The translations under genes were made by a program, and so were the position numbers. 64,000 nt of DNA from Polaromonas sp. SP1 (GTDB lineage: Bacteria > Pseudomonadota > Gammaproteobacteria > Burkholderiales > Burkholderiaceae_C): the NCBI RefSeq assembly GCF_003711205.1, contig NZ_CP031013.1, positions 2,956,501 through 3,020,500 of the forward strand. The letters run 5' to 3'. Positions 18,735 through 27,046 of the stretch are shown piece after piece; the stretch's first letter is position 1; every line of letters starts with the position of its first letter. Under the pieces are notes generated by a model. The model was not told where the DNA came from and did not search any database. It saw nothing but the letters and a program-made list of their open reading frames with translations.

Positions 18735-19955
18735 ATGGATGTAAATGAACCTCTAGCGCTTCTCGCCGGCCTGAGCCCGGCGCAATTCATGCGCCGGCAC
18801 TGGCAAAAAAAGCCCTTGCTCGTGCGCCAGGCGATCCCCGGGTTCAAGCCACTGCTCAGCCGCAGCGCGCTGTTCAAGCTGGCCTCGCGTGAGCAGGTGG
18901 AGTCTCGCCTCATCACGAAGCAGCTCAAGGGCTGGCGCATGGCGCAAGGCCCCGTTGCCCCGCGCAGCCTGCCGCCGCTGAGCCAGAAAGCATGGACTTT
19001 GCTGGTGCAGGGCGTGGACCTGCATGAGCCTTCGGCGCATGCGCTTCTGCAGAAATTCCGTTTTGTCCCTGATGCGCGGCTGGACGACCTGATGATTTCA
19101 TTTGCCACGGCGGGCGGCGGCGTGGGGCCGCACTTTGACAGCTACGACGTATTTTTGCTGCAGGCCAGCGGCCGGCGGCGCTGGAAGATCGGGCGGCAAA
19201 AAGACCTGAGCTTGCAGGAAGGCGTGCCGCTGAAAATTTTGCAGAACTTTGAACCCGAGGAAGAATTTGTGCTGGAAGCCGGCGACATGCTGTACCTGCC
19301 CCCGCGTTATGCGCATGACGGCATTGCAGAAACCGCGATGCAGGCGGACGGCAAGGCGGCGGATTGCATGACTTATTCCATCGGCTTCAGGTCACCGGGG
19401 CACAGCGAGCTGGCATCGGAGCTGCTGCAGCGCCTGGCCGAATTCAGCGAAGAGGGCGGCGATGACCCTGCATCCGGCGGTGGCCGTAGCGCGAAGGCGA
19501 CGGTTCTCTACCGTGATCCCGGGCAAGCCGCCACGGCCACGCCGGCCGCCTTGCCGGCCAGCCTGGCCGTTTTTGCCGGACAGGCTGTCCAGGAGGCGCT
19601 CAAAGACCCCCTGGCGCTGGCTTGTGTCCTGGGCGAATACATGACCGAGCCAAAGGCTTCCGTGTGGTTTGACGAGGCCGTTCACGAGTGGGACGCCGAT
19701 TCCGCGCAGGCAGGGCAGTCCGGTGTCCGGCTTGATCCCCGCACCCGGATGATGTATGACAGCGACCACGTCTTCATCAACGGCGAGAGTTATCGCGCCA
19801 AGGGAGCGGATGCAAGCCTTATGCGGCGGCTGGCCGACCAGCGCAGCCTGGCGCCGCGTGAACTGCGAAAAGCCGGCGCGGCCGCGCTGGCCTTGCTGGG
19901 TGATTGGCATGATGCCGGCTGGCTGCGGCAGGAGTTGCCGCCCGCTGAATCCTGA
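18735..19955 (+). CDS. JmjC-domain ribosomal protein uL16 arginine hydroxylase (RoxA/YcfD-like)
   Basis: Fe(II) and 2-oxoglutarate dependent oxygenase of the YcfD/RoxA group, which hydroxylates an Arg of ribosomal protein uL16. The 406-residue product has LAGLSPAQFMRRHWQKKPLLVRQA as N-terminal signature. The JmjC core contains VGPHFDSYDVFLLQASGRRRW (HxD iron ligands) and DMLYLPPRYAHDGIAE (distal His), with Lys and Arg for 2-oxoglutarate nearby. The C-terminal part is the winged-helix and dimerisation region. I leave the symbol out because names differ. ATG 18735 is the only sensible start. The downstream uncharacterised gene follows at 30 nt. Confidence 0.9.
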   Translation: MDVNEPLALLAGLSPAQFMRRHWQKKPLLVRQAIPGFKPLLSRSALFKLASREQVESRLITKQLKGWRMAQGPVAPRSLPPLSQKAWTLLVQGVDLHEPSAHALLQKFRFVPDARLDDLMISFATAGGGVGPHFDSYDVFLLQASGRRRWKIGRQKDLSLQEGVPLKILQNFEPEEEFVLEAGDMLYLPPRYAHDGIAETAMQADGKAADCMTYSIGFRSPGHSELASELLQRLAEFSEEGGDDPASGGGRSAKATVLYRDPGQAATATPAALPASLAVFAGQAVQEALKDPLALACVLGEYMTEPKASVWFDEAVHEWDADSAQAGQSGVRLDPRTRMMYDSDHVFINGESYRAKGADASLMRRLADQRSLAPRELRKAGAAALALLGDWHDAGWLRQELPPAES

Positions 19956-19985
19956 ACTGCTGCCACTGACTCCGGGAGAAGCCTC

Positions 19986-20498
19986 ATGGACACCGAAAAA
20001 TCAGCGACCCCGCCTTTTGCCTTGCTGGAGGGCCGCTTCAGCGGCCTCACGGACTTTACAGCGCTGATCCGCCAGGCGTTCTCGGCGGCGGCCGCGCAGG
20101 GATGGCGCGAGATCATCGTCTGCGATCCTGATTTTGGCGATTGGCCCTTGGGCGAGCGCGCGGTGGTCCAGGCCTTGAATGACTGGTCCAGGACCGGGCG
20201 CAAGTTCACCATGCTGGCCAAAAACTACGACGAAGTACTTCGCCGGCACGCAAGGTTCGTTACCTGGCGGCGAACCTGGGCGCACATTGTGGAGTGCCGT
20301 GCCAACGCATCGGCGCCGGCCGACGATATGCCCAGCGCGCTGCTGGGCCCCCAATGGGTGTTCGAGCGCCTCGACCCGCAACGCTGCACCGGGGTTGCCG
20401 GCTCCGAGGTCGCCAGGCGGGTTGCGCTGAAGGAGCGCCTGAATGAACGCATGCTGAAAAGCTCACCGGCCTTTCCTGCAACGACGCTCGGGCTCTAA
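19986..20498 (+). CDS. Uncharacterised 170-residue protein downstream of the RoxA-like gene
   Basis: I recognise this as a family found in many Comamonadaceae but know no function for it. FTALIRQAFSAAAAQGWREIIVCDPDFGDWPLGERAVVQAL is an alpha/beta segment. FTMLAKNYDEVLRRHARFVTWRRTWAHIVECR is rich in aromatic and basic residues. The C-terminus ends in LKSSPAFPATTLGL, a conserved tail. No signal peptide or membrane segment is present. It lies 30 nt after the roxA-like stop, with a GGGAGAAGCCTC ribosome region, so the two genes probably form an operon. Confidence 0.75.
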   Translation: MDTEKSATPPFALLEGRFSGLTDFTALIRQAFSAAAAQGWREIIVCDPDFGDWPLGERAVVQALNDWSRTGRKFTMLAKNYDEVLRRHARFVTWRRTWAHIVECRANASAPADDMPSALLGPQWVFERLDPQRCTGVAGSEVARRVALKERLNERMLKSSPAFPATTLGL

Positions 20499-20562
20499 GC
20501 CGGGTATTGGTGCACAGGGGTCCGCCTTGCGGTAGCGATTGGCCGACTAAGGGTTTTCAGGC

Positions 20563-20595
20563 TTGCATTCATGTTTCTAATATCCGGCATATAAT
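20563..20595 (+). promoter_or_regulatory. Possible promoter for the Ala/Pro lipoprotein gene
   Basis: A perfect TATAAT at 20590-20595, with TTGCAT at 20563-20568 (21-bp spacer, too long) or TTCATG at 20568-20573 (16-bp spacer, poor match). The gap 20499-20719 is unusually AT-rich for this genome. The -10 is convincing; the -35 is not. Confidence 0.4.
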
Positions 20596-20719
20596 TTAAA
20601 GCTGGGTAGAAAGAGCTCGAGTCCTTTCCCCGGTCAAAAATACACTTGAATTCCGGTTCAGGTTTTTTTTTGGCAATTTCCGGAAATTGTTTTCTTAAAT
20701 ATCATCAAGGATCGTAAAA

Positions 20720-20941
20720 ATGAACAAGTCACTCGTCCTGGCAGCTATCGTTGCCGCTGTTGCTCTGGCTGCTTGCGGCAAGAAGGAAGAAGCTCCTGCG
20801 CCAGCACCCGCACCAGCTGCTGCTCCAGCACCTGCCGCTGCTCCAGCACCTGCTGCTGACGCATCCGCACCAGCCGCTGCTGCTCCTGCAGCCGACGCAG
20901 CTGCTGCTGCCGCCACTGCTGCTGCCAGCGCCGCGAAGTAA
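20720..20941 (+). CDS. Small Ala/Pro-rich lipoprotein
   Basis: 73 residues. The signal peptide MNKSLVLAAIVAAVALAAC gives a lipobox LAAC with Cys19. The mature peptide starts GKKEE and then consists almost only of Ala and Pro with a few Asp and Ser (APAPAPAPAAAPAPAAAPAP and similar). It looks like a flexible Pro/Ala tether without a folded domain. It has its own TATAAT-containing upstream region, a ribosome site (CAAGGA) and a perfect terminator, so it is probably a well-expressed single gene. Codon use is biased to GCT, GCA and CCA, unlike the GC-ending codons around it. The function is unknown. Confidence 0.8.
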   Translation: MNKSLVLAAIVAAVALAACGKKEEAPAPAPAPAAAPAPAAAPAPAADASAPAAAAPAADAAAAAATAAASAAK

Positions 20942-20956
20942 TTTCTTCAGCGATTC

Positions 20957-20985
20957 GAAAAAGCCGCCTCATGGCGGCTTTTTTT
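20957..20985 (+). terminator. Terminator after the Ala/Pro lipoprotein gene
   Basis: Perfect stem AAGCCGCC (20961-20968) with GGCGGCTT (20973-20980), loop TCAT, flanked by A and T runs, so it could work in both directions between this gene and the convergent MBL gene. Confidence 0.92.
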
Positions 20986-21031
20986 ATGCCTGTTTGTTTT
21001 TTTACGCGTGTAGCGTCCGGTCTTCAGGCCT

Positions 21032-21805
21032 TCAGACGCTGAGCCAGGGGGTGCCGGTGTCGGGTTTTGCCACGACGATGTCTTCCGCACCGCAAGACAG
21101 GGTTTCAGCCATCAGGCTTTGAACCAGCGCCGGCCGGTTGTTCTGCGCGCTCAGGTGCGCTGCTACCACGTGCTTCAAGCCCTTATGGGTGACCAGGCGT
21201 GCGATGTCCGCCGCCGCCACATTCGAAAGATGGCCGTACTGGCCGCCTACCCGGCGTTTCAGGAAGGGCGGATAAGAGGATTGGGCCAGCATGTCCGTGT
21301 CGTGGTTGCACTCCAGCAGCAAGGCATCACAAGCGGCAAGATGCGCCATCACGTGGGCGGTGGCGTGGCCAAGATCCGTCAGGATGCCCAGCTTGGCCGA
21401 ACCGTCGGTGCAACTGAGCTGCAGTGGTTCACGCGCGTCGTGGGGCACGGTAAAGGGTGTGAGCTGCATGCCGCCCAGGTCGATGACCTGGTTATCGCGT
21501 GCCGTGCGAAGCAAGCCGTCAAAATCCGGCGACCCAATGGCGGCGTGGGTGCCGCGGCTCATCCAGACCGGGATGCGGTAGCGCAAGGCCAGTGACCGCG
21601 CGCAGCCAATGTGGTCGCCGTGCTCATGTGTCACAAATACGGCGTGGATGTCTTGCGGCTGCAGGCCGGCTTCACCCAGGCGATAGAGCAGGTGCTTGAG
21701 GCCCAGCCCGCAATCGATGAGGACACGCAAGGGAGCGGTCCCCACCGCTTCGACCACTGTGGCATTGCCCGAACTGCCGCTGCCCAGGCTTTTGAACCTT
21801 AACAC
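21032..21805 (-). CDS. MBL-fold metallo-hydrolase (YycJ/WalJ-like)
   Basis: Cytosolic metallo-beta-lactamase fold protein, 257 residues. It begins LRFKSLGSGSSGNATVVEA, the start seen in the YycJ group. The metal site is HAVFVTHEHGDHIGCARSL (HxHxDH), with LLECNHDTDML and VVAAHLSAQNN supplying the later ligands. YycJ-type proteins are nuclease-like and have been tied to coordination of cell-wall and DNA processes in Firmicutes; the role in proteobacteria is not known. It follows bamC at 46 nt on the same strand and may be co-transcribed with dapA-bamC. Confidence 0.88.
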   Translation of the reverse strand: MLRFKSLGSGSSGNATVVEAVGTAPLRVLIDCGLGLKHLLYRLGEAGLQPQDIHAVFVTHEHGDHIGCARSLALRYRIPVWMSRGTHAAIGSPDFDGLLRTARDNQVIDLGGMQLTPFTVPHDAREPLQLSCTDGSAKLGILTDLGHATAHVMAHLAACDALLLECNHDTDMLAQSSYPPFLKRRVGGQYGHLSNVAAADIARLVTHKGLKHVVAAHLSAQNNRPALVQSLMAETLSCGAEDIVVAKPDTGTPWLSV

Positions 21806-21851
21806 CGCGGTGGAAGACCTCTGTCTGGGGAGCCGGGCCGCGAGCGGGTTC

Positions 21852-22997
21852 TTATTTCAGGTCGTCGGCGATCACCTGCACAATGCGCTGCGCATTGGCA
21901 GACGCTTCAGGCGCGCCCTGGGCGTTAAGGACCGCCACCGTGGTGCTTTCACCCTGGCTCTTGACGGTGATCTGGTACTTCAAAGGTGGTACGGCAGCAG
22001 GGGAGCCGCTGAACAGCTTGCTGAAGAAACCAGGTTCGGTCTTGTTTGCGACGGGCTCGACATAACGCACGAAGTAAGTACCTTTGCTGCGGTCGCGGTC
22101 TTCGACGGTGAAGCCGGTGCGGTCCAGGGCCAGGCCGACCCGGCGCCAGGCGCGCTCAAAACCTTCGTCGATCTGGACGACAGGCTGGTTGTTGACGGTG
22201 GCGATGCGGGAGGTCTGCCTTGGCGTGCCGGCCGCCACCAGGGCTTTTGATTGCTCTTGCGTCACGCCCAGTTTGACCATCAGGCGGCGCAGGAATTCGG
22301 CCTCAAGTTCAGGGTCTGCGGGGCGGGGCTGCCATACCGTGCTGTCGCCGGTAGACGCGCCGCTTTTTGCGCCGGTGATGACTTCCACCATGCCGCGGTG
22401 GCTGACATAAATTTCGGTGCCGCCGTCGGTGCGGCGCTCCAGCCGGGTGCGGAACTTGTCGCGCTCGCCGGTCGAGTAAAGGCCGTCAAGCACTTTGCCC
22501 AGGGCGCTGCGGATGAAGTCTTGCGGGAGCTTGGCGCGGTTCTCGGCGTAATCTGTTTCCATGATGCCGAGGTTTTCCTGGTCTTGCGACAGCAGGAAGC
22601 CGCTCTCCAGCCAGAAATCACGGACAGGGCCCCAGAGCTTGTCGGCGGGACGGTTCACGACCAGCCAGCGCTGGCTGCCCGCGCGTTCAATGCGCACGTC
22701 GCCCACGCTCACCGCTGCGGTTTGCACCGCCTGGGCGGGTTGCCCCACCTGGTAGTTGCTGGCGGACACCGCCGTGCCGGGCACCACGTAACGGGTTTCA
22801 CGGCTGAGCTGCGTGAGGTCGGGAGGAACATCCAGGGATGGGCCCTTCGCGCCGCTCGTCTTGTAGTCGACGCGCTCGCCGTCCATGACATCCCTGAGGG
22901 TGGAGCAGCCGGCGAGCAGGCTGAGGGCAACCAGTGCAGACACGGTTGCGGTGCTCCGGGCTTTTGAAAATGCAGGACGTGTTGACGATATCTTCAC
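21852..22997 (-). CDS. bamC: Outer-membrane protein assembly factor BamC
   Basis: Lipoprotein subunit of the BAM complex that folds beta-barrel proteins into the outer membrane. 381 residues from GTG 22997, chosen because AAGGGA sits 6 nt upstream; the frame is open 10 codons more. The signal peptide ends LLAGCSTL with the lipidated Cys about residue 31. VDYKTSGAKGPSLDVPPDLTQLSRETRY is the long unstructured N-terminal segment that binds BamD. Two helix-grip domains follow (WLVVNRPADKLWGPVRDFWLESGF; VVQIDEGFERAWRRVGLALDRTGF). The dapA-bamC order is the classic one. Confidence 0.92.
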   Translation of the reverse strand: MKISSTRPAFSKARSTATVSALVALSLLAGCSTLRDVMDGERVDYKTSGAKGPSLDVPPDLTQLSRETRYVVPGTAVSASNYQVGQPAQAVQTAAVSVGDVRIERAGSQRWLVVNRPADKLWGPVRDFWLESGFLLSQDQENLGIMETDYAENRAKLPQDFIRSALGKVLDGLYSTGERDKFRTRLERRTDGGTEIYVSHRGMVEVITGAKSGASTGDSTVWQPRPADPELEAEFLRRLMVKLGVTQEQSKALVAAGTPRQTSRIATVNNQPVVQIDEGFERAWRRVGLALDRTGFTVEDRDRSKGTYFVRYVEPVANKTEPGFFSKLFSGSPAAVPPLKYQITVKSQGESTTVAVLNAQGAPEASANAQRIVQVIADDLK

Positions 22998-23028
22998 TTG
23001 GGTTCCCTTAAAAATCAGATCAGGCAAG

Positions 23029-23913
23029 TCAAATCAGGCCGCAGGCGCGCAGCGCGCCTTCGACGGCAGCTTCGTTCGAAGTTTCCAGCGGCGTCATCGG
23101 CAGGCGCAGCGTGCCACCGCAAAGGCGCATGCGGGCCATGGCCCACTTGACGGGAATCGGGTTGGCTTCGACAAAGAGGTTTCGATGCAGCGGCAGCAGC
23201 TTTAGTTGCAGTTCCATGGCGCGCCGGGCGTCGCCTGCCACGGCGGCAACGCACAGTTCGTGCATGAGGCGCGGCGCGACGTTGGCCGTCACGCTGACAT
23301 TGCCCTGGCCGCCGCACAACATCAGCGCCACGGCGGTCGGGTCGTCGCCGGAATACACGGCAAAGCCCTTGGGCACTTCCTTGATCAGCCACTGCGCACG
23401 TTCGATGTTGCCGGTGGCTTCCTTGATGCCGACAATGCCGGGCACCTGGGCCAGGCGCAGCACGGTGGCATGCGCCATATCGGCCACGGTGCGGCCGGGG
23501 ACGTTGTAAAGCACGGTCGGCAGGTCGCCCACGGCCTCGGCGATCGCCTTGAAGTGGCGGTACTGGCCTTCCTGGGTGGGCTTGTTGTAGTAGGGGACGA
23601 CCTGCAACTGGCAGTCGGCGCCGACCCCTTTGGCGAATTTGGCGAGCTCGATGGCTTCGGCGGTGGAGTTCGCGCCGCAGCCGGCCATGATGGGCACGCG
23701 CTTTTTGGCCTGCTCGACCGACACCCGGATGATTTCGCAGTGCTCTTCGACATTAACGGTAGGGGACTCGCCAGTGGTTCCCACCACGCCAATGCAGTCG
23801 GTTCCCTCGGCGATGTGCCAGTCGACCAGCTTGCGCAATGTGGGGTAATCAACGCTGCCGTCTTCGTGCAAGGGCGTTGCCAGTGCAACGATGCTGCCAG
23901 TAATGGGTTTCAT
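23029..23913 (-). CDS. dapA: 4-hydroxy-tetrahydrodipicolinate synthase
   Basis: First committed enzyme of lysine and diaminopimelate synthesis, condensing pyruvate with aspartate semialdehyde. The 294-residue TIM barrel shows [15 protein letters not shown] (pyruvate and catalytic Thr), [12 protein letters not shown] (catalytic Tyr), and [10 protein letters not shown] with the Schiff-base Lys. The length is normal from ATG 23913; the upstream 24 codons look non-coding. It precedes bamC by 31 nt, one transcript in most betaproteobacteria and gammaproteobacteria. Confidence 0.97.
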   Translation of the reverse strand: MKPITGSIVALATPLHEDGSVDYPTLRKLVDWHIAEGTDCIGVVGTTGESPTVNVEEHCEIIRVSVEQAKKRVPIMAGCGANSTAEAIELAKFAKGVGADCQLQVVPYYNKPTQEGQYRHFKAIAEAVGDLPTVLYNVPGRTVADMAHATVLRLAQVPGIVGIKEATGNIERAQWLIKEVPKGFAVYSGDDPTAVALMLCGGQGNVSVTANVAPRLMHELCVAAVAGDARRAMELQLKLLPLHRNLFVEANPIPVKWAMARMRLCGGTLRLPMTPLETSNEAAVEGALRACGLI

Positions 23914-24005
23914 GCTTTGCTTGTAATCGTTCGCGGCCTGGGGAGGGTCTGGCCGCATGACTGCCGGCCGGCTCCAGAAAGCCAATCCTGCATTCTACCC
24001 AGAGC

Positions 24006-24584
24006 CTAGGGCAGTAAATACCGGGCCGGGGCGGGCAAACCCGCAGTCGCGGGGGCGTCACGCACGGCGGCGATGCGCTGGATGAAGCGCGGCGGGGTTT
24101 CATGGAAACCTTCTTCGAAAGCCACCACCCGCAAGCCTTGGCAAACCTCGAGCAATTCACCGGGCCGCAGCAAAAAGTCGGGCCGCGACGGCTTGCCGAC
24201 CGTTTCATTGCCCTGCGTAAAAGTTTCGTAAATCAGCACGCCGCCCGGCGCGAGGCTGGCCACGAGGGTAGGCAGCAGCGGGCGCCAGAGGTAATTGGTG
24301 ACGATGACGGCGTCAAACTGGCGGCCCGCAAAAGGCCAGGGGCCGCCTTCGATATCCGCCACCACGGCTTCAAAGGCCGTGGCGGGAAGCTGGTTTGCTA
24401 TGAAATCGATAGCGTCTTGTGCACGATCCACAAGGGCCAGAGGGTGATTTCGTTCATAAAACCAGCGTGCGTGGCGTCCGTGGCCGCAGGCGACGTCCAG
24501 CACGACGCCGCGCTTGGGCACCAGGTGTGACCAACGTTGCACCCAGGCGGAGGGCGGCTCCGTTCCGTGCAAAGCTCCCGTCAT
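24006..24584 (-). CDS. Class I SAM-dependent methyltransferase
   Basis: Cytosolic Rossmann-fold methyltransferase of about 192 residues. VVLDVACGHGRHARWFYER is motif I, and FDAVIVTNYLWRPLLPTL and LAPGGVLIYETFTQGNE are motifs IV to VI. The size and YETF-type segment resemble the TehB/UbiE-like small-molecule group, but the acceptor is unknown. ATG 24584 overlaps the SDR stop in ATGA, so the pair is co-translated; the longer frame to 24737 would run inside the SDR gene and is rejected. The codons for residues about 43-63 contain a dispersed repeat copy. Confidence 0.85.
   Translation of the reverse strand: MTGALHGTEPPSAWVQRWSHLVPKRGVVLDVACGHGRHARWFYERNHPLALVDRAQDAIDFIANQLPATAFEAVVADIEGGPWPFAGRQFDAVIVTNYLWRPLLPTLVASLAPGGVLIYETFTQGNETVGKPSRPDFLLRPGELLEVCQGLRVVAFEEGFHETPPRFIQRIAAVRDAPATAGLPAPARYLLP
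24397..24456. repeat. Dispersed palindromic repeat, family A, copy 4 (inside methyltransferase gene)
   Basis: GCTATGAAATCGATAGC at 24397-24413, then a diverged second palindrome (TTGTGCACGATCCACAAG). It is in frame with the methyltransferase (ALVDRAQDAIDFIANQ). Confidence 0.6.
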
Positions 24585-25393
24585 GTTGGTTTGACGTCGT
24601 CTTTCAGCGCCGCCAGCGCCATCGCTTCCACCCGGCCGGGCGCAATCAGCTTGAGCCAGCGGCCCAGCTTGCCCTTGGCCGTCATGACGACTTCGCGGTC
24701 CCGGCTCGCCATGCCCTGCAGGATGAGGCGGGCGCATTCTTCGACGCTCATGGCGCCGTCTTCTTTCAGGCCGCTGGATCCCGCCGGCACGCCGGCCGCA
24801 TTGAAGCCGCGGTGCCGGATGTTGGTGGCGACCACGCCCGGGTAGGCCGTGGTCACGCTGACGCCGGCACCCTTCATTTCGGCGCGCAGCGCCTCAAAAA
24901 AGCCCACCATGGCAAATTTGGTGGCGCTATAGGCTGTGCGGCCCGGCACGCCGATCAGCCCGGCCAGGCTGGACACGGCCACGATGCTGCCGCGGCGCAG
25001 TTTCAGGTGCGGCAAGGCGGCATGGGTGCACCACACGCTGCCCCACAAATTGATGCGCATCAGCTGCTCATACCAGGCAAGATCTTCGGCTTTGACGTCT
25101 TCCAGCAGGGCCTGCGCCGACATGCCGGCGTTGTTGATGAGCGCGTCGATGTGGCCGAAGCGCCCGGCGGCGGCGTCGATCAGGTGGCGGCATTGGGCCT
25201 CGATGGAGACATCGGTTTTGACGACCAGTGTTTGTGCGCCGCGCGCGGCGCATTGGCCAGCGACCTCCTGGAGCAGCGCTTCGTTGCGCGCGGCCAGCAC
25301 CAGCGCCACGCCGGCGCCGTGGGTTTGGGCGAGTTGCCGCGCCATCTCGGCGCCTATGCCGTCGGAAGCCCCTGTAATTACTATCGTTTTCAT
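24581..25393 (-). CDS. Short-chain dehydrogenase/reductase
   Basis: NAD(P)-dependent oxidoreductase of 270 residues. VITGASDGIGAEMARQL is the nucleotide-binding TGxxxGIG, and DALINNAGMS is the NNAG motif. The catalytic Ser is in IVAVSSLAGLIG, and YSATKFAMVGFFEALR carries YxxxK. The family reduces or oxidises lipid-like or small alcohols; the substrate cannot be read here. It is co-transcribed and overlaps by 4 nt with the methyltransferase gene, so the pair may act on the same compound. The region upstream of its ATG is a repeat copy. Confidence 0.92.
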   Translation of the reverse strand: MKTIVITGASDGIGAEMARQLAQTHGAGVALVLAARNEALLQEVAGQCAARGAQTLVVKTDVSIEAQCRHLIDAAAGRFGHIDALINNAGMSAQALLEDVKAEDLAWYEQLMRINLWGSVWCTHAALPHLKLRRGSIVAVSSLAGLIGVPGRTAYSATKFAMVGFFEALRAEMKGAGVSVTTAYPGVVATNIRHRGFNAAGVPAGSSGLKEDGAMSVEECARLILQGMASRDREVVMTAKGKLGRWLKLIAPGRVEAMALAALKDDVKPT

Positions 25394-25440
25394 AGCAGCT
25401 AGTGCACGTGTTTATTGGGCTGGAGCCCGAAATAACTTAA
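25394..25440. repeat. Dispersed palindromic repeat, family A, copy 5
   Basis: AGCAGCTAG, then TTATTGGGCTGGAGCCCG with the same GGGCTGGAGC module as copies at 35115, 44242 and 61062. It lies immediately upstream of the SDR start. Confidence 0.6.
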
Positions 25441-25482
25441 AAATTCCGGGCCGGCCTTACTTGGAACGCAAGAGTGCAAAGG

Positions 25483-25602
25483 CTAGAAGCAGGCCCAGAT
25501 CTGGTTGGCGAGTGTGACCAGGAAATCGGGCCGTGTGTAGAGGGCAAACACCCCCAGCGACGCGATGATCGCGAGCGCCCACAGGCCGATGGTTTTGGCC
25601 AT
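25483..25602 (-). CDS. 39-residue membrane peptide coupled to the MFS gene
   Basis: A short reading frame: MAKTIGLWALAIIASLGVFA, then LYTRPDFLVTLANQIWACF. One hydrophobic helix spans about residues 5-21; the rest is amphipathic and aromatic, with a lone Cys near the end. ATG 25602 is one base from the MFS stop (TGA-C-ATG on the minus strand), so translation is coupled. I have a recollection of similar short ORFs after MFS carrier genes in Comamonadaceae, ending in an ANQ-W-ACF-like motif, but cannot confirm it. It could be a small partner subunit of the transporter. Confidence 0.7.
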   Translation of the reverse strand: MAKTIGLWALAIIASLGVFALYTRPDFLVTLANQIWACF

Positions 25603-25603
25603 G

Positions 25604-26833
25604 TCAGGCCCCTTGCGGCAGTTTGCCGAGCCCGCCGCGAACAATCGGCGTCTCGCGTACCGGCAGGTTCACCAGCGCGGCAAACACGCCCAGCGCAATG
25701 GCGATGTACCAGACGATGTCGTAGCTGCCGGTGCGGTCATATAGATAGCCGCCCAGCCAGACACCCATGAAGGAGCCGATCTGGTGGCTGAAGAAGATAA
25801 AGCCGCCCAGCATCGACAAATGCTGGATGCCGAAGATCTGCGCCACCACCGCATTCGTCGGCGGAATCGTCGACAGCCACAAGAGGCCCATCAGGCTGGC
25901 AAAGATATACACGCTCAGCGGGCTGAGCGGCGCGGCCAGGAACACGGCGATCACCACGGCGCGCGCGAGGTAGATAAATGCCAGGATCTTGCGCTTGGCG
26001 ATTTTTTGGCCCAGCGAGCCGGCAATGTAGGTGCCAAAAACATTGAAGAGGCCGATCAGCGCCAGCGCGTAGCTGGCCACCTGGGGCGACAGGCCCTTGT
26101 CTTTCAGGTAGCTGGGCATGTGCACGCCGATAAACACCACCTGGAAGCCGCAGACAAAGTAGCCCGCCATCAGCAATTGAAAGCTCGGGTATTTGAAGGC
26201 TTCGCGCAGCGCCTGGGCGATGGTTTGCTCACGCTTGGCGGGCTGGCCGCCGGTAAAGCCGCCTTCACGCAGGCCCAGCGCCAGCGGCGCGATCAGCAGC
26301 ACGGCGCCGCTGAGCACCAGCAGGGCTTCCTTCCAGCCCAGGCCGCTGATCAGGAAACCTTCGACCGGCACCATCAGGAACTGGCCGAAGGAGCCCGCCG
26401 CCGCGGCCACGCCCATGGCCCAGGAGCGTTTTTCAGCCGGGATATTGCGCCCGATCACGCCGTAAATGACGGCGTAAGTCGTTCCGGCCTGTGCCGCGCC
26501 GATCAGCACGCCGGCCGTCAGGGTAAACAGCAAGCCGGTCGGCGACAAGGCCATGCCGACCAGGCCCAGTGCATAGAGCAGGGCCCCGACCACGATCACA
26601 CGGAAGGCGCCGAAACGGTCGGCCGCCATGCCGGCAAAGATGCCGAAAATGCCCCAGGAGAGGTTTTGCACCGCCAGCGCAAAGGCAAATGTCTCGCGCG
26701 TCCAGCCCTGCGCCTGGGTGATGGGCTGCAGCCAGAGGCCGAAGCCGTGGCGTATGCCCATGGAGAGCGTGACGATGGTGGCGCCGCAGATCAGCACCTG
26801 GAGCATCGAGAGTTTTTTGGTGTCGGAGGTCAT
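25604..26833 (-). CDS. MFS transporter, oxalate/formate antiporter-like
   Basis: Inner-membrane permease of 409 residues with about twelve membrane helices. The start LQVLICGATIVTLSMGIRHGFGLWLQPITQ, the loop GMAADRFGAFRVIVVGALL after helix 2 (the MFS GxxxDRxG signature) and the central charged loop around LREGGFTGGQPAKREQ identify the family. It belongs near the OFA/monocarboxylate group, but the substrate is unknown. ATG 26833 is chosen; the upstream open frame (to 26995) contains no membrane segments and is unlikely to be coding. It is divergent from parE and translationally coupled to the 39-residue peptide downstream. Confidence 0.9.
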   Translation of the reverse strand: MTSDTKKLSMLQVLICGATIVTLSMGIRHGFGLWLQPITQAQGWTRETFAFALAVQNLSWGIFGIFAGMAADRFGAFRVIVVGALLYALGLVGMALSPTGLLFTLTAGVLIGAAQAGTTYAVIYGVIGRNIPAEKRSWAMGVAAAAGSFGQFLMVPVEGFLISGLGWKEALLVLSGAVLLIAPLALGLREGGFTGGQPAKREQTIAQALREAFKYPSFQLLMAGYFVCGFQVVFIGVHMPSYLKDKGLSPQVASYALALIGLFNVFGTYIAGSLGQKIAKRKILAFIYLARAVVIAVFLAAPLSPLSVYIFASLMGLLWLSTIPPTNAVVAQIFGIQHLSMLGGFIFFSHQIGSFMGVWLGGYLYDRTGSYDIVWYIAIALGVFAALVNLPVRETPIVRGGLGKLPQGA

Positions 26834-27046
26834 GGGTGGGTCGCCGGACGGCGCAAAAGAAAGCGAAAAGTAGCTATCCGCCGACTGTAACGAAAATGGC
26901 AAAACGCTGCCGCCGGGCTCGCTGTTCGTGCGCAGCGAAGGCCTAGGACCGATCCCGCGAAAACGATCAGCAATAGCGTGGAGCTGTACGTCCATACAGT
27001 GACTTTCGCAGCCCCGACTACAATTGCGGCAATTCTTTCATCTGCC

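Noticed and set aside
20499..20719. Possible small RNA gene in the AT-rich gap
   Set aside because: The TATAAT promoter fits the lipoprotein gene, and I see no terminator inside the gap to end a separate transcript.
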